Positions 1 through 9,975 of a stretch of DNA of 64,000 nt are shown one piece after another. The notes under the pieces are model-generated. The model searched no databases and was not told the origin of the DNA. It was given only the letters and a program-made list of their open reading frames with translations. This DNA comes from Hermodice carunculata (lineage: Eukaryota; Annelida; Polychaeta; Eunicida; Amphinomidae). The stretch is from NCBI GenBank assembly GCA_964020975.1, contig OZ026628.1, forward strand, positions 9,986,131 to 10,050,130. The letters are read 5' to 3'. The position numbers were made by a program, and so were the translations under genes. Each line of letters opens with the position of its first letter. The first letter of the stretch is position 1.

Positions 1-826
1 AGAGAACAGGGTTCTCTGTTGTGGCACCTGTGTGCTTAATAATTCGCCGGTGATCCATCCAGAATCAGATACTCCCCACTCGCAGTTTGGTGGCGTTCCA
101 TTCAACAATGACATGTTCATCTTTTGTCTTTTAAAGATGAGCATAGGTGGAACAAAACCTTCGGTGGCACTCATTGAACAGACTACTGTCGTTGTTTGGC
201 ACTGTTCATCACTAGAAATGATCCCAACCTGTTTTGATCCTTTTACAGCCAAAACTTTTTGCTTTGATACTGGGCAAGTACTCTGCCCAGTCTCATCGAC
301 ATTGTAAATTCTGCCTGCTTCAAATTGATATTTGGCCATCATCTGCTCTAAATTGCTGAAAAATCTCTCCACTTCACTTCTTCGGAATCCAATGGCTCGA
401 CTTAAGCTAGTCTTTTCTGGAGCCCTCAATGTAATATCTTGATGCCTGCCCATGAATTTATAGTACCAGTCTTTTCCTGCACGTTTTTTGTTTTTATTAA
501 ATTGGTGTGGGACTTGATTACGCTCAGCATACTCATATGCCAGCCGCCGTAAGTTGCGTTAGTCTGTAAGACTGATAACATATAATCTTTATGTACCGAA
601 CCAGTTCTTCTTCGGCTTCCACACTAAAAATTGTATTTCGACCACGTACAACTTTTTCGGGATTATTTTTTCTTAGATAATCCTGACGTGTAGATTTCGG
701 AATTCCGTATTGAATTGATGCTTTTCTAATGGAAATTTCGCCGGATTTAATTCTCCGCCATGGTGACCGAAGGGATTCGTGGGACCAATTGGCCTGGTCA
801 GTTTTTTTCTTGAAACTTTGCAGCAT
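1..826 (-). pseudogene. pogo/Tigger-like DDE transposase, N-terminal half (broken, runs off left edge)
   Basis: Read on the minus strand from an ATG at 826. Residues about 10-60 form a Pipsqueak-type helix-turn-helix (RIKSGEISIRKASIQYGIPKS), the DNA-binding module of pogo-like transposases. After position 540 the family's central region follows (RRLAYEYAERNQ, KDWYYKFMGRHQDITLRAPEKTS), then the start of the DDE_1 catalytic domain with the first acidic residue in YNVDETG, then PPMLIFKRQKM. The frame changes once near 550-565, between RLTQ and LRRLAYEYAERN, so the copy is broken as it stands. A pyrimidine-rich stretch ending in CAG lies just before the ATG and may be a splice acceptor. The rest of the catalytic domain would lie outside the window. 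The protein family is clear; the copy number and the age are not visible. Confidence 0.85.
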
Positions 827-1020
827 CTGTAATAAAATTAAAAGGTTTTTACTTTCGGAAATACTTAGGGCTAATGAATTATTCCTCTAGAGGTCTATAA
901 GGCCTAGGGCTAAATAAATGTTACAGAAAGCAGGATTTACATACAAGCCTGTAAATAGGCCTAGGTCTCCGGCAGCCTAACACTAGTAACGGTCTATATA
1001 TACAGGCCTAGACTTGGACC

Positions 1021-1040
1021 TATTATTATTATCATTATTA

Positions 1041-1084
<44 letters not shown>
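1021..1084. repeat. (ATT)n microsatellite
   Basis: A run of ATT triplets with a few ATC variants. It lies in a stretch (827-1976) where I see no gene; AGGCCTA words are frequent there. Confidence 0.95.
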
Positions 1085-1976
1085 TCCAACACAAACTAAG
1101 CCGTCACCTTTAGGCTAACGTTATACTCTGTGCTTTATGGGCCTAAATCTAAGCGTTGCGTGTACTTCCAGAATGAGATCTGTTTCAGATTAACTTTATG
1201 TAGGGCTTGCCAATTGACTAACGTTATAATTTGTCATTTTTAGACTAGAAATGTGTTAGGCCTATGTAGCATATCTAGGGGTCTAAAAGGCTAAATGATG
1301 ATTGTAAACCATTGAGACAGGCTTAGCCTATCGGTCAAGATTGGATAGCATCTAGCTAAGTTTTTGCTTGGGGCAAAAATTCCAACTCAAATGTTAAACT
1401 TAGGTCCACAAGTTTACATATAGGCTTATTTTGTTGTGGTTCGAATTACCCGCCCTAAAGAGGGGAAATCCGGCCACCTGACCGGTATTACCCACTAATG
1501 TCAAATTTGGTTGACCCCTACCTGCGAGGGAAGCCATGGGAGGTTGTACATTATCGGTACTTTTATGTTGCACAGTTCATCATCATGTCGCCTGCTTACA
1601 CAAATCGGCTTACAACGTTCAAATCTAGCAATTCCTGCTGAAGCTATGTGACATCATGGGGTCTGTTGACAAAGTGTTTTAGTAGAAATACTTACGCTGT
1701 TAAGTTTTTTCCCCTGATACTGTCCCAGGAACCCAATCTGCCTGTGTGCAAATGGCGTCGCTGCCTGTCGTGAGAACGCTGGTACGGCTATACGCGCGCC
1801 ACCTATTGGCAAACCCACGAAATTGCGGTGGCCGGTTTTATCTGATGGCTGGATTTGCCTGGCTTTCCCCCTGCATTCTAATTTAAATTTTCCGCCCAAA
1901 GGGGGCATTTTTTCAGGCATTGTTTGGCTGTGGTGTGGCACTGGGGCCAACAGATGGCTCTGGTGTCGCACTGTGG

Positions 1977-2554
1977 CTAACAGAGGACATTGTTGCAGCA
2001 GATGTGGTTGCCTGCTCTTCTTGATCCCTGTGCATGGCATCCGCAGGGAAGCTTTTTCTCTTTCAGCAGATCTGCCAGAGTTAAGCGTCTAAATGGACAT
2101 AGGCCACATCTCCTGAAACCGCTAACTATTGTTTTCTTGGCATAGGTTGCAGTCCATGCTTCCTCGAATACTCTACAGAATGTGGGTTTGCTAACATACT
2201 TGTTTTGCGACCTTGCAAAGTTTTCATTGGACTTGTCCCATTGGACTTGCAGGGACTTGAACAATGAGACATCCAGGGGTTGCAGTAAATGTGTAAGATG
2301 TGGTGGAAGGCATATGCTGGTTATCTTGTGTGAGGCTGCCAACTCCAAAGCAGGTAGGCTTTCATGGTTGCTGTGTCCATCCAAAAGTAACAATGCATGT
2401 CTGTCTGGCTCGTTGCTATCAATTCTTTGCCTTTCCACTGAAGGTATGAAGATATCTGCCAACCATCCTGAAAAATAATGGCATTGATCCACCCTGATTC
2501 GCTGAACTCTACAACCCATGTGTCTGGTGCTGCTTCCTTTAGAGCATCATTCTC
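1977..2554 (-). pseudogene. pogo-like transposase 2, C-terminal half (3' part of a split gene)
   Basis: Continues the protein begun at 8714. It resumes as LPDYENDALKEAAPDTWVVE and runs through the second catalytic Asp (LLLLDGHSNH, near 2376) and the third (THLLQPLDVSLF, near 2270) to an FRRCGLCPF segment and a lysine-rich end near 2060. The pattern is that of DDE_1/pogo transposases, whose triad is DDD. There is a shift of frame near 2478-2490, where two overlapping open frames (2575 leftwards and 2519 leftwards) together cover the domain. The break from the N-terminal half is the insertion of the 2555-7914 element. Past the end of the domain the open frame carries on to 1977, but that tail has no family likeness. 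Confidence 0.85.
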
Positions 2555-3137
2555 ATAGTCCGGGAGATGAGACACCTTTATTTATGTTTTCGAGTGCATT
2601 TTGTTTGAACATGTTTTCTAAGGCAGAAATACCTGGAGAAATCAAATCTGGCAGTCTTACAAGCTGAAAGTGGTCCATTTTCTTTCCATGCAGCTGTTTT
2701 GGAGGGACTCTCGCCTTCCAAAATTGGCACAAAATTAAGGGGTAGGGGAAATTTAAACGGCCATATCTTCGTCCATATTGTTTACATCAGAATGAGTTAC
2801 CCCTCAAAATGTTTGTATTTGGCCCCTCTATCCAATAAAGCAAACCAAATTTGAATATGTTTATCAGTGACGTCAACAGAGATCATAAGGTCACCAAAAC
2901 GGGTCACAGGCTATACCTCCTGGAGGCTCCAGAAAAAACACCACAAACTAGAAGAAACAAGACCAAAATGGTTTATTTGACTTTTATGCAGTAGAAAAGA
3001 TGATACTGATGATAGATGAAAGACATCTGACTATAGTAAATCTTTGTAAAGACAATCTGCATTGTTAAAAACAAACTGATTCAAGTTTTTCGTTCCTACA
3101 TCAAATATTGACATCTTCTGCCCTTGTGCATTACCTT
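2555..3137 (+). repeat. left terminal inverted repeat of the 2555-7914 element
   Basis: Reverse-complement partner of 7340-7914. Shared landmarks are GAGATGAGACACCTTTATTT at the outer end, the GGCCATATCTTCGTCCATAT block, CCTGGAGGCTCCAG (a short palindrome) and CAAAGACAATCTGCATTGTT at the inner end. Similarity fades after about 3137. Confidence 0.9.
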
Positions 3138-3294
3138 TCAAAGATAAATGTATGCGGAACATATTTCAAAATATTGCTCAATTCATTTGATTATATTTAC
3201 GTATGTTGGGGTAATTTATGTATCAATCAGTGATTAGGCCTAACAAGCAACAGTAAGTGAAATTTATTTTAAACTGAACTTCTCATAGTGAAAG

Positions 3295-3452
3295 TGGGTA
3301 ATCCCCACTTCAAGTACACTGCATGGTAACGACTGAAAGTGGGGAATCCCTGCTTCAAGTACATCATGTACATTGCATTGTGAAACTGAAAGTGGGGAAT
3401 TCCTGCCTCAAGCACATCGCATTGTTCTGAAAGAGGGGAAACCCCATCTCTG
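3295..3452. repeat. ~60-bp minisatellite with GGGGAATCCC-type units
   Basis: About three diverged copies of a unit containing GAAAGTGGGGAATCCC followed by TTCAAGTACA. It lies just inside the left TIR of the 2555-7914 element. Confidence 0.7.
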
Positions 3453-4502
3453 TTCTGTTCTGTTCTGTTCTGTATAAATACTGGGCAGATCTTTTCCTGG
3501 AGTAACAGTCCCCAGGGGTGTAGGACAATTAGTCCAAGTATCATGTTGCAGACAGTCTGCTTTTGAAAGTGTCTATTGTCTCTGCAGAAATTTGGTGATT
3601 GGTGAGATTGTTCCAGTCAATGACCATTGTTGGAAAGAACAAGTTTCTGTGTTTTTCGGCTTGTGATGTACATATTAAGTATTTCATTAAGTATAAGTCA
3701 GAGATATGGGTTGTGTGTTACTTGTCGAAGTTGTTGTTGGTATAGATGGTAAGAGTGGTGTTTAGGTTGTTTGGTCCTATTGATTTGCATGATATAACAA
3801 AATTTTGTTGATGTTGAACTTCATGCCCTACGTGTTTGACCAGTGCTCGAGTACAATTAGCTCTTGTATTGTCTTTCTGTCCGGATTTGATGTACCAGAA
3901 GCGTTTGCTGTTTTTCTGAACAAAACTAGTTTCGATAATGTAATGAGATATTTAGAATAAGATTTTCGTATCTTTGACTTGGTGTGTCCTTTATGTTTCT
4001 TGTAGATTTCAATATTGAAATGTTTATGGGATGACTGAATGTGGTTATATGGTTTCTGCTTACGTTTTATCAGTTTTTTTATCTTTAAATGCCGCCTCCA
4101 TTTGTATTCTGGTCTTTGCGGTGTATGTTGTAATTTGGTAGGAAAATTTCACTGTCCTTGTTAGAATTGTCTAGCCACATTTCTGTTCCTAAAATAAGGT
4201 CTGGTTAAATGTAGTCTGTAATTAGGGCTTAATCTGTTTATTATTTTTTGTTTTTGACACTTTAGCAGTTAACTAGCAAAGGCCCAGTTGTTTGCTTTAT
4301 GTAGGCAGTAGGCCGAAGAGGGTGGTAAGCAAAAGGACAGTGCATTTTCTCCACTCTGTTGTTGGAAAGACATTTAATCTTGGCCTAAGTTAGGCCAGTA
4401 GAAAAGCCAGTCAGTTTACTGCTTGCTTTTGGTGAGCAGGAAAGTTATCAGTCTTTATTTTACTTCGTGAATGTGCTGTTTGTATCATCCTTAGTCTTTG
4501 TT

Positions 4503-4612
4503 TTATGCACTTGTGTTTTGTACAGATGCAGTGATATTTTATGCACTTGTGCTTTGTATCTGGATGCAGTGATATTTTATGCACTTGTGTTTTGTATAGA
4601 TGCAGTGAAAGC
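4503..4612. repeat. ~52-bp tandem repeat, three copies
   Basis: Units of the form TTTTATGCACTTGTG, TTTTGTA, GATGCAGTGATA repeated three times, inside the 2555-7914 element. Around it (3453-5130) I see no gene; poly-C and poly-T tracts occur at 4705-4870. Confidence 0.85.
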
Positions 4613-5130
4613 TACATGATAGTTGATAAGTCTGCATTACTCCATGTCAGTTGTGACAATGTCAGATAAGCCATCAACAAGTACCGGTGTCAGAGAATAC
4701 TTGCCCCCCCCCCCCCCGAACGGATGGTCCCCCAGGGGCCCATTCATTTGCCGAACGTCTCCTTGGGCCTCCCTGCAAACATTTGCGCCCCCCCCCCCAA
4801 AAAAAAATACCTTGTAGGAATTATCTCACAATTCCTCCATGTTGTTTTTTTTTTTTTATTTGTGCAACACATATTTTAGCAAAAATCTACCCCACATGTA
4901 TAGATCCGGGTGTCTCCATTTCCCCCTGATTCCTGGTTATCTGCATTGCTGGAGATACATACGCGGCATATCTGGCTCTTGATGTGAATGAAAAAAATAC
5001 AATAAAACACCAGGTTTTTTTGTTTTTTTTTAAAGAAAGCTCTTTCATACTGGGAGGACCTAAATATCCTGGAATGGACTCAGGGAGGTGGGTTTTCAGC
5101 TGGTTTCCTCTGTTTGTAAGCGTCAAAAAG

Positions 5131-6085
5131 TGGATATAAATGGGAGGGGCCCTTTGGTTCCAGAATATTTGGGCCCCCTATTTGTTTGTGTCTTAAAGTG
5201 GATGTGAATGGGCAGGGGGCCCTTTGATTCCAGAATATTTGGGCCCCCTGTTTTTAAGTAAATGCATTGCAGTGGATATACATGGGAAGGGGGGCCCTTT
5301 GGTTCCAGAATATTTGGGCCCCCCATTTGTATGTGTCTTGAAGTGGATATAAATGGGGAGGAGGCCCTTTGGTTCCAAAATATTTGGGCCCCCTTTTTGT
5401 AAGTAAATGCCTTGCAGTGGATATAAATGGGGAGGGAGGGGCCTTTGGTTCCAGAATATTTGGGCTCCCTATTTGTTTGTGTCTTAAAGTGGATGTAAAT
5501 GGGGAGGGGGCCCTTTGGTTCCAGAATATTTGGGCCCCCTATTTTAAGTAAATGCCTTGCAGTGGATATATATGGGGAGGGGGGCCCTTTGGTTCCAGAA
5601 TATTTGGGCCTCCCATTTGCATGTGTCTTGAAGTGGATACAAATAGGAAGGGGGCCCTTTGGTTCCAGAATGTTTGGGCCCCCTGTTTGTAAGTAAATGC
5701 CTTACAGTGGATATAAATGGGGGAGGGGGTCCCTTTGGTTCCAGGATATTTGAGCCCCCTATTTGGTAAATACCTTGCAGTGAATATACATGGGGAGGGG
5801 GCCCTTTGGTTCCAAAATATTTGGTCCCCTATTTGTTTGTGTCATAGAGTGGATATAAATGGGGAGGGGGGACCCTTTGGTACAAATAGGGGCCAAATAT
5901 ACTGAAACCAAAAGGCCCCCTCCCCATTTATATCCACTGCAAGGCATTTACTTACAAATAGAGGGCCCAAATATTCAAGATCCACTTAATGCATTTAGAT
6001 ACCAAAAGGGGGCCCAATAGTCTGGAATCAAAGAGCCTCTTCCTCATTTATATCCACCTTGAGGCACTTAGATACTGTTCATGGG
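5131..6085. repeat. ~74-bp GGCCC-rich minisatellite with an inverted end
   Basis: About ten copies of a 74-bp unit (GTGGATATAAATGGGGAGG, then GGGCCCTTTGGTTCCAGAAT, then ATTTGGGCCCCCT). Alternate units carry GTGTCTTGAAG or AAATGCCTTGCA, giving a dimer of about 148 bp. From about 5886 the unit turns to the opposite strand (CTCCCCATTTATATCCACTG) for two to three copies, so the array can fold back on itself. All short open frames here are repeat translations. From 6086 to 6559 I see no gene. Confidence 0.95.
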
Positions 6086-6559
6086 TCAAGTGGCCAAAAC
6101 ATTTGGGAAACAAAAGCCTCCCCTGCCCCTCTCTACATAACTGGAAATTAAAAGCCATTTATAGTTATTTTACAGAAGTATGTGTACATGTAGTTTGGGT
6201 AGCTCAGCTATTCATAAAAATTACTTTTATACTCAGATCGCAAACATACTTGCACCAAGTTAAATTTCCCATTTTCTATTAGAAAGTAAACTTAGGATTG
6301 AGTCATCTGGTCATAATTCCGCATAAATTATAATGTCATTCACATGATTCAGGACTACATTTTAACATGTTGCGCAGAATCTATTCTCATGCTGAGCTGA
6401 CAAAACATTGTGACCAGCACCTTTTACCTTTAGTCTAGTGTAACATGACCAATTTTGCTATTTTGCACTGTTAACATCATCAATGTTACAACTGTAGTTA
6501 AGATGTAACATGAAATGCGACAAAAATCAAATATGAAAGGGGGCCCAAAAATTCGTTGA

Positions 6560-7060
6560 CACGGGGTTGGCAAAGTAGAGTCGTCAGAGTATTACCAACA
6601 TCTCTTTGCTAAGCTGGGAGAAAGCAAAGAGATCTCAGAAGGCAACAACAAAGCAAAAGTCTCTAACCTAGGAGAAACCAGGTACGCAATCTTCAGAGAG
6701 AAGTATGCACCTAGAAAGGAGTCTGAACCACTAGCCAAAATTAAAGGAGCAGATGCTATCACTCTTCCTCCATCCAGGCGAGTTCTTTCACAAAAGCTGA
6801 ACAGGACAAACTATGTGACTATGATTTGGAGAAATGCACACCTCCAGGACCCAATATCTGATTCAATTGATCCTACTGAGTGTGGTTGGAAACTAACTGA
6901 TGGCAAATACCAGATGGTCTGGTTTGTTGGGGACCAAATGCCAAAAGACATAGCTGAGCACGTTACAGCCGACCAACCATCAGACAATGATGACCAGGAT
7001 GAGTATGAAAATTCCTTTGACTCCGATGATTCAGACTATGAAATCGAAGATGATTTATAA
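6560..7060 (+). pseudogene. C-terminal part of an unclassified mobile-element protein
   Basis: The frame is open from 6560 to a TAA at 7060 (166 codons) with no convincing start, so it looks like the last part of a larger protein. It reads HGVGKV..., FAKLGESKEI..., LGETRYAIFREKYA, then ITLPPSRRVLSQKLNRTNY, then MIWRNAHL and CGWKLTDGKYQMVWF, and ends in an acidic tail rich in D and E. The order HGxGK, FxxLG, N/LxxxRY, LPPxxxxLxxxxxRxNY, IWR, GW is one I know from many uncharacterised invertebrate ORFs linked to mobile elements; no function is established to my knowledge. It lies inside the 2555-7914 element and is the best candidate for its coding remnant. The usual cysteine-rich end of such proteins is absent here. 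Confidence 0.55.
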
Positions 7061-7339
7061 AGCACTTGAAAACCCTTGATTCAGCTTTCTTGATATATCA
7101 AAGGGTGCTGTATATTTCCATTATTTTGCAGCAAGTCTGACTGTGTTTGGAAATGGCAACGAGTTATGCTAGAGATGTTGTCATTGTGAACTTATAGTCC
7201 CATTCACAAGTACCGAACTTCATCTGTTGAGTCCTCTCTATCATCCAAGTGGTCAGTAAAAACCATAAGCAATGTATCCGAGCTTTGCGTAATCCTGTAG
7301 TTCAGAAAGTTAGCCTAACAGCTGCGGACCACTTTACAA

Positions 7340-7914
7340 TATCAAGCAATGCACCAGAGTGGAAAATGTCAATATTTGATGAAAAAGCAATGTAATTTGA
7401 ATCAGTTTGTTTGAAACAATGCAGATTGTCTTTACAAAGATTTACTGTAAGCAGATGTGTGAAGCACTATCTTTTCTACTGAATAAAAGTCAAATAAATC
7501 ATTTTGGTCTTGTTTCTTCTAGTTTGTGGTGTTTTTTCTGGAGCCTCCAGGAGGTATAGCCTGTGACCCGTTTTGGTGACCTTATGATCTCTGTTGACGT
7601 CACTAATTAACATATTCAAATTTGGTTTGCTTTATTGGATAGAGGGGCTAAATACAAACATTTTGAGGGGTAGCTCATTCTGGTGTAAGCAATATGGACG
7701 AAGATATGGCCGTTTAAATTTCCCCTACCCCTTAATTTTGTGCCAATTTTGGAAGACGAGATTCCCCCAAAACAGCGGCATAGAAAGAAAATGGACCACT
7801 TTCAGCTTGTAAGACTGCCAGATTTGATTTCTCCAGGTATTTCTGCCTTAGAAAACATGTTCAAACAAAATGCACTCGAAAACATAAATAAAGGTGTCTC
7901 ATCTCCTGGACTAT
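7340..7914 (-). repeat. right terminal inverted repeat of the 2555-7914 element
   Basis: Mirror of 2555-3137. The stretch 7740-7910 is open on the plus strand and would code for PILEDEIPPKQR...MDHFQLVRLPDLISPG. The left arm carries the same stretch in reverse, so it is either repeat sequence or a coding end copied into both arms. Confidence 0.9.
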
Positions 7915-8714
7915 CACGTTTGCCTTTGAATATGACCATGGGAGCAAGCAGACTACCAGCAGCATTAGCACCAGCCATTACTGTGATATTAGTTTGGTCA
8001 CCGCCTGTTACGGACCATATATGTTTGGCCTTGCGTGATGCTACCACTCTTGATGGACGGAAGTCCAATGGAACTCCTGTTTCATCACAGTTATATAATT
8101 ATCCAGCATCCATTTTCTTTCACGTCATACTTATCCAAGATCACATCTAGTTTCTCATAATAGTGATTGATGACAGTCGGGTTACTCATGATTGCACGAG
8201 CATGGCTTAGCTTCTCTGGTCTCCTTAAGCTTAGCTCCTGGTGTCTGTCCATAAAGTGATAATACCAGTCGTCACCAGCTGAACATTTGGCTCGCCATTG
8301 ACGCACAACTGCTTCTGGTCTGCCATGTGGGCTGTGTTCAACTATGGCCCATGCCATCTCCTTCACTTGTGATTTTGTTTCACCTATGCCCAGTTCGGTG
8401 CATGAAATTAGATAGTCCACCAGCTTCCTTTCTTCCTCAGGGGATAGAATCGTTTTCTGTCCAACTGCTGCATCAAGATTGACCCTGCCCCTTATCCGGT
8501 CACGTAGTGTTGTCTCTGGCACCATATAAGCTCGAGCTAATGCTCGAATAGACATCCCACCTAGGCCTACTCTGTTTCTGTTGTATTCATTTGCTGCCCT
8601 TTTCAGGTTGGAACGATCATATCCAAGCCTTTTAACCCTTTTCTTTGTGGGCTCTTGGCCGCGTTTTTTGGCTTCAACCAACTTAACGATCTGGCTTATC
8701 TGTAACCCTACCAT
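7915..8714 (-). pseudogene. pogo-like transposase 2, N-terminal half (5' part of a split gene)
   Basis: Start chosen at the ATG at 8714; it lies shortly after a strong acceptor-like tract (T-rich, ending CCAG near 8732), so an upstream exon is possible. Residues about 45-85 are a Psq-type HTH (MSIRALARAYMVPETTLRDR). Next come FSPEEE-like and WYYHFMDRHQELSLRRPEK motifs, then the first catalytic Asp in NCDETG near 8085, then VTGGDQTNITVMAGANAAG and APMVIFKGKR, where the inserted element begins. One small frame change lies near 8088-8100, between DKYDVKENGCW and NCDETG. All three catalytic aspartates can be found across the two halves, so the insertion and decay are probably not ancient. This copy differs clearly from the one at 1-826. 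Confidence 0.87.
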
Positions 8715-8767
8715 AGTGCCACCAATACGGCGCTGGAAAAAAAAAAGGTTTACGTAGACTACACCAA

Positions 8768-8788
8768 CACACACACACACACACACAA
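8768..8788. repeat. (CA)n microsatellite
   Basis: Short CA run in the presumed intron or 5' flank of the pogo-like transposase. Confidence 0.9.
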
Positions 8789-9052
8789 GGCTAGTATATA
8801 GTATGTCTATAAGATGCGCAGCCCCAACAAACCTACCCAAAGCACCAACATAGATCTGTGTCTGTATAATTATGAATACTATGGAAGCCATAAGTAATTT
8901 GACTTTTGAACTTTTAAATAGCTTGGTTCCCAATTTGTGTAAGTGTTAAGATCTTGATTATTATGAACGATATGCGGAGCGTCACTACAGGTTGTACAGG
9001 GCTCCATACAAAATTTGAAGTTTATTGCAGCGGGGCAATTTGCTCCGACTGT

Positions 9053-9053
9053 G

Positions 9054-9111
<58 letters not shown>
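9053..9111. repeat. (GT)n(GA)n compound microsatellite
   Basis: GT repeats pass directly into GA repeats. Peptides such as SLSLSLS in overlapping open frames are translations of it. No gene is seen in 8790-9464. Confidence 0.95.
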
Positions 9112-9114
<3 letters not shown>

Positions 9115-9464
9115 ATAATTTGCCATTGTTCACTCAGACATAACAAGAGGGTAGGTGATATGTCAATGCATGCAAACATGCATGCCTACTGAGAGACATG
9201 TGTACATGTGCATACCCGTAAAACTATAGGCCTACCTACAAACACACATGTATCTTTGGATGTATACAGAAGGCATCGCCATATCACTTTTTTAAAACCC
9301 GAAGAAACATTTGGGTGATCCCCTCCCCACCCTGTGACACCTCTGTACAATACCCTGGGCATACTCCTTTTTACCAAATTATTTAGATCTAGCCTGTATC
9401 ATATTGCTTACCTCAACTTCCACCATCCGCCCCTATGGACTTCTGGGTTGTATTTCGCTCAGGC

Positions 9465-9975
9465 CTACACTGTAAAAATTACAATAACCCAAAATTTACT
9501 GTTATTCCAAAAGCAGTAGGCTACTGTAATTTACACTGTACAGTACTGTAATTTCAGTTGATTTGAAGCGCAATTCCAACAGTATGTTATTGTAATTTCA
9601 TCAAATATTTGCTGTATACTACTGTAATTTCTACTGTACTGTATAATTTTGCAGTAGAAATTACAGTGTTACTGTAATTTCTACTGTATGTTACTGTATT
9701 TTCTACCATCCTGTATAATTTTGCAGTAGAAATTACAGTATGTTACTGTCCTTTCTCCGGTACATTACTGTATAGTTGTCAAAATACAGTAACTTTCTGT
9801 ATATGAAAATGCAGTAAAATGATAAGTTACTGTAAAATTTGCAGCAATGTACTGTAATATATACAGTACTGTACTGGTATGCCAGGATAATACTTTAAAG
9901 TTCACTGTAAATTTTACAGTACATAACTGTTAAAACACCCATGAAATTGTGAGAATACAGTAAGTTACTGTAAAT
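9465..9975. repeat. ACTGTA/TACAGT-rich repeat block A
   Basis: Dense, irregular copies of TACTGTAATTT, ACTGTAAAATTTACAGT and related words on both strands, starting with CACTGTAAAAATTACA. The same vocabulary recurs at 15750-15876 and 18363-18596. It looks like the subterminal repeats of a DNA transposon family; I cannot assign the family. No gene is visible. Confidence 0.8.

Larger units (their letters stand above)
2555..7914. mobile_element. 5.4-kb DNA transposon with ~580-bp terminal inverted repeats, inserted in a pogo transposase gene
   Basis: The first 580 bases or so (2555-3137) match the reverse complement of the last 580 (7340-7914), by eye about 90% identical with small indels. The outer ends read ATAGTCCRGGAGATGAGACACC-like on each side. 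The element lies exactly between the two halves of a pogo-like transposase (KGKR at 7915 and beyond; PDYEN at and below 2554). The interior holds three tandem arrays and an ORF at 6560-7060. The TIRs run about 12 bases into sequence that in the host gene would code for L-P-D-Y, so the exact ends and the target duplication cannot be fixed by eye. I cannot name the superfamily; long TIRs and a single recognisable ORF do not decide it. Confidence 0.85.

Noticed and set aside
1436-1456. tRNA or tRNA-derived SINE (GGTTCGAATTACC)
   Set aside because: No matching acceptor or anticodon stem around it, and no A-box upstream.
7740-8150. 136-codon plus-strand open frame as a gene
   Set aside because: It runs from the right TIR into the antisense of the pogo-like transposase; it is a shadow.
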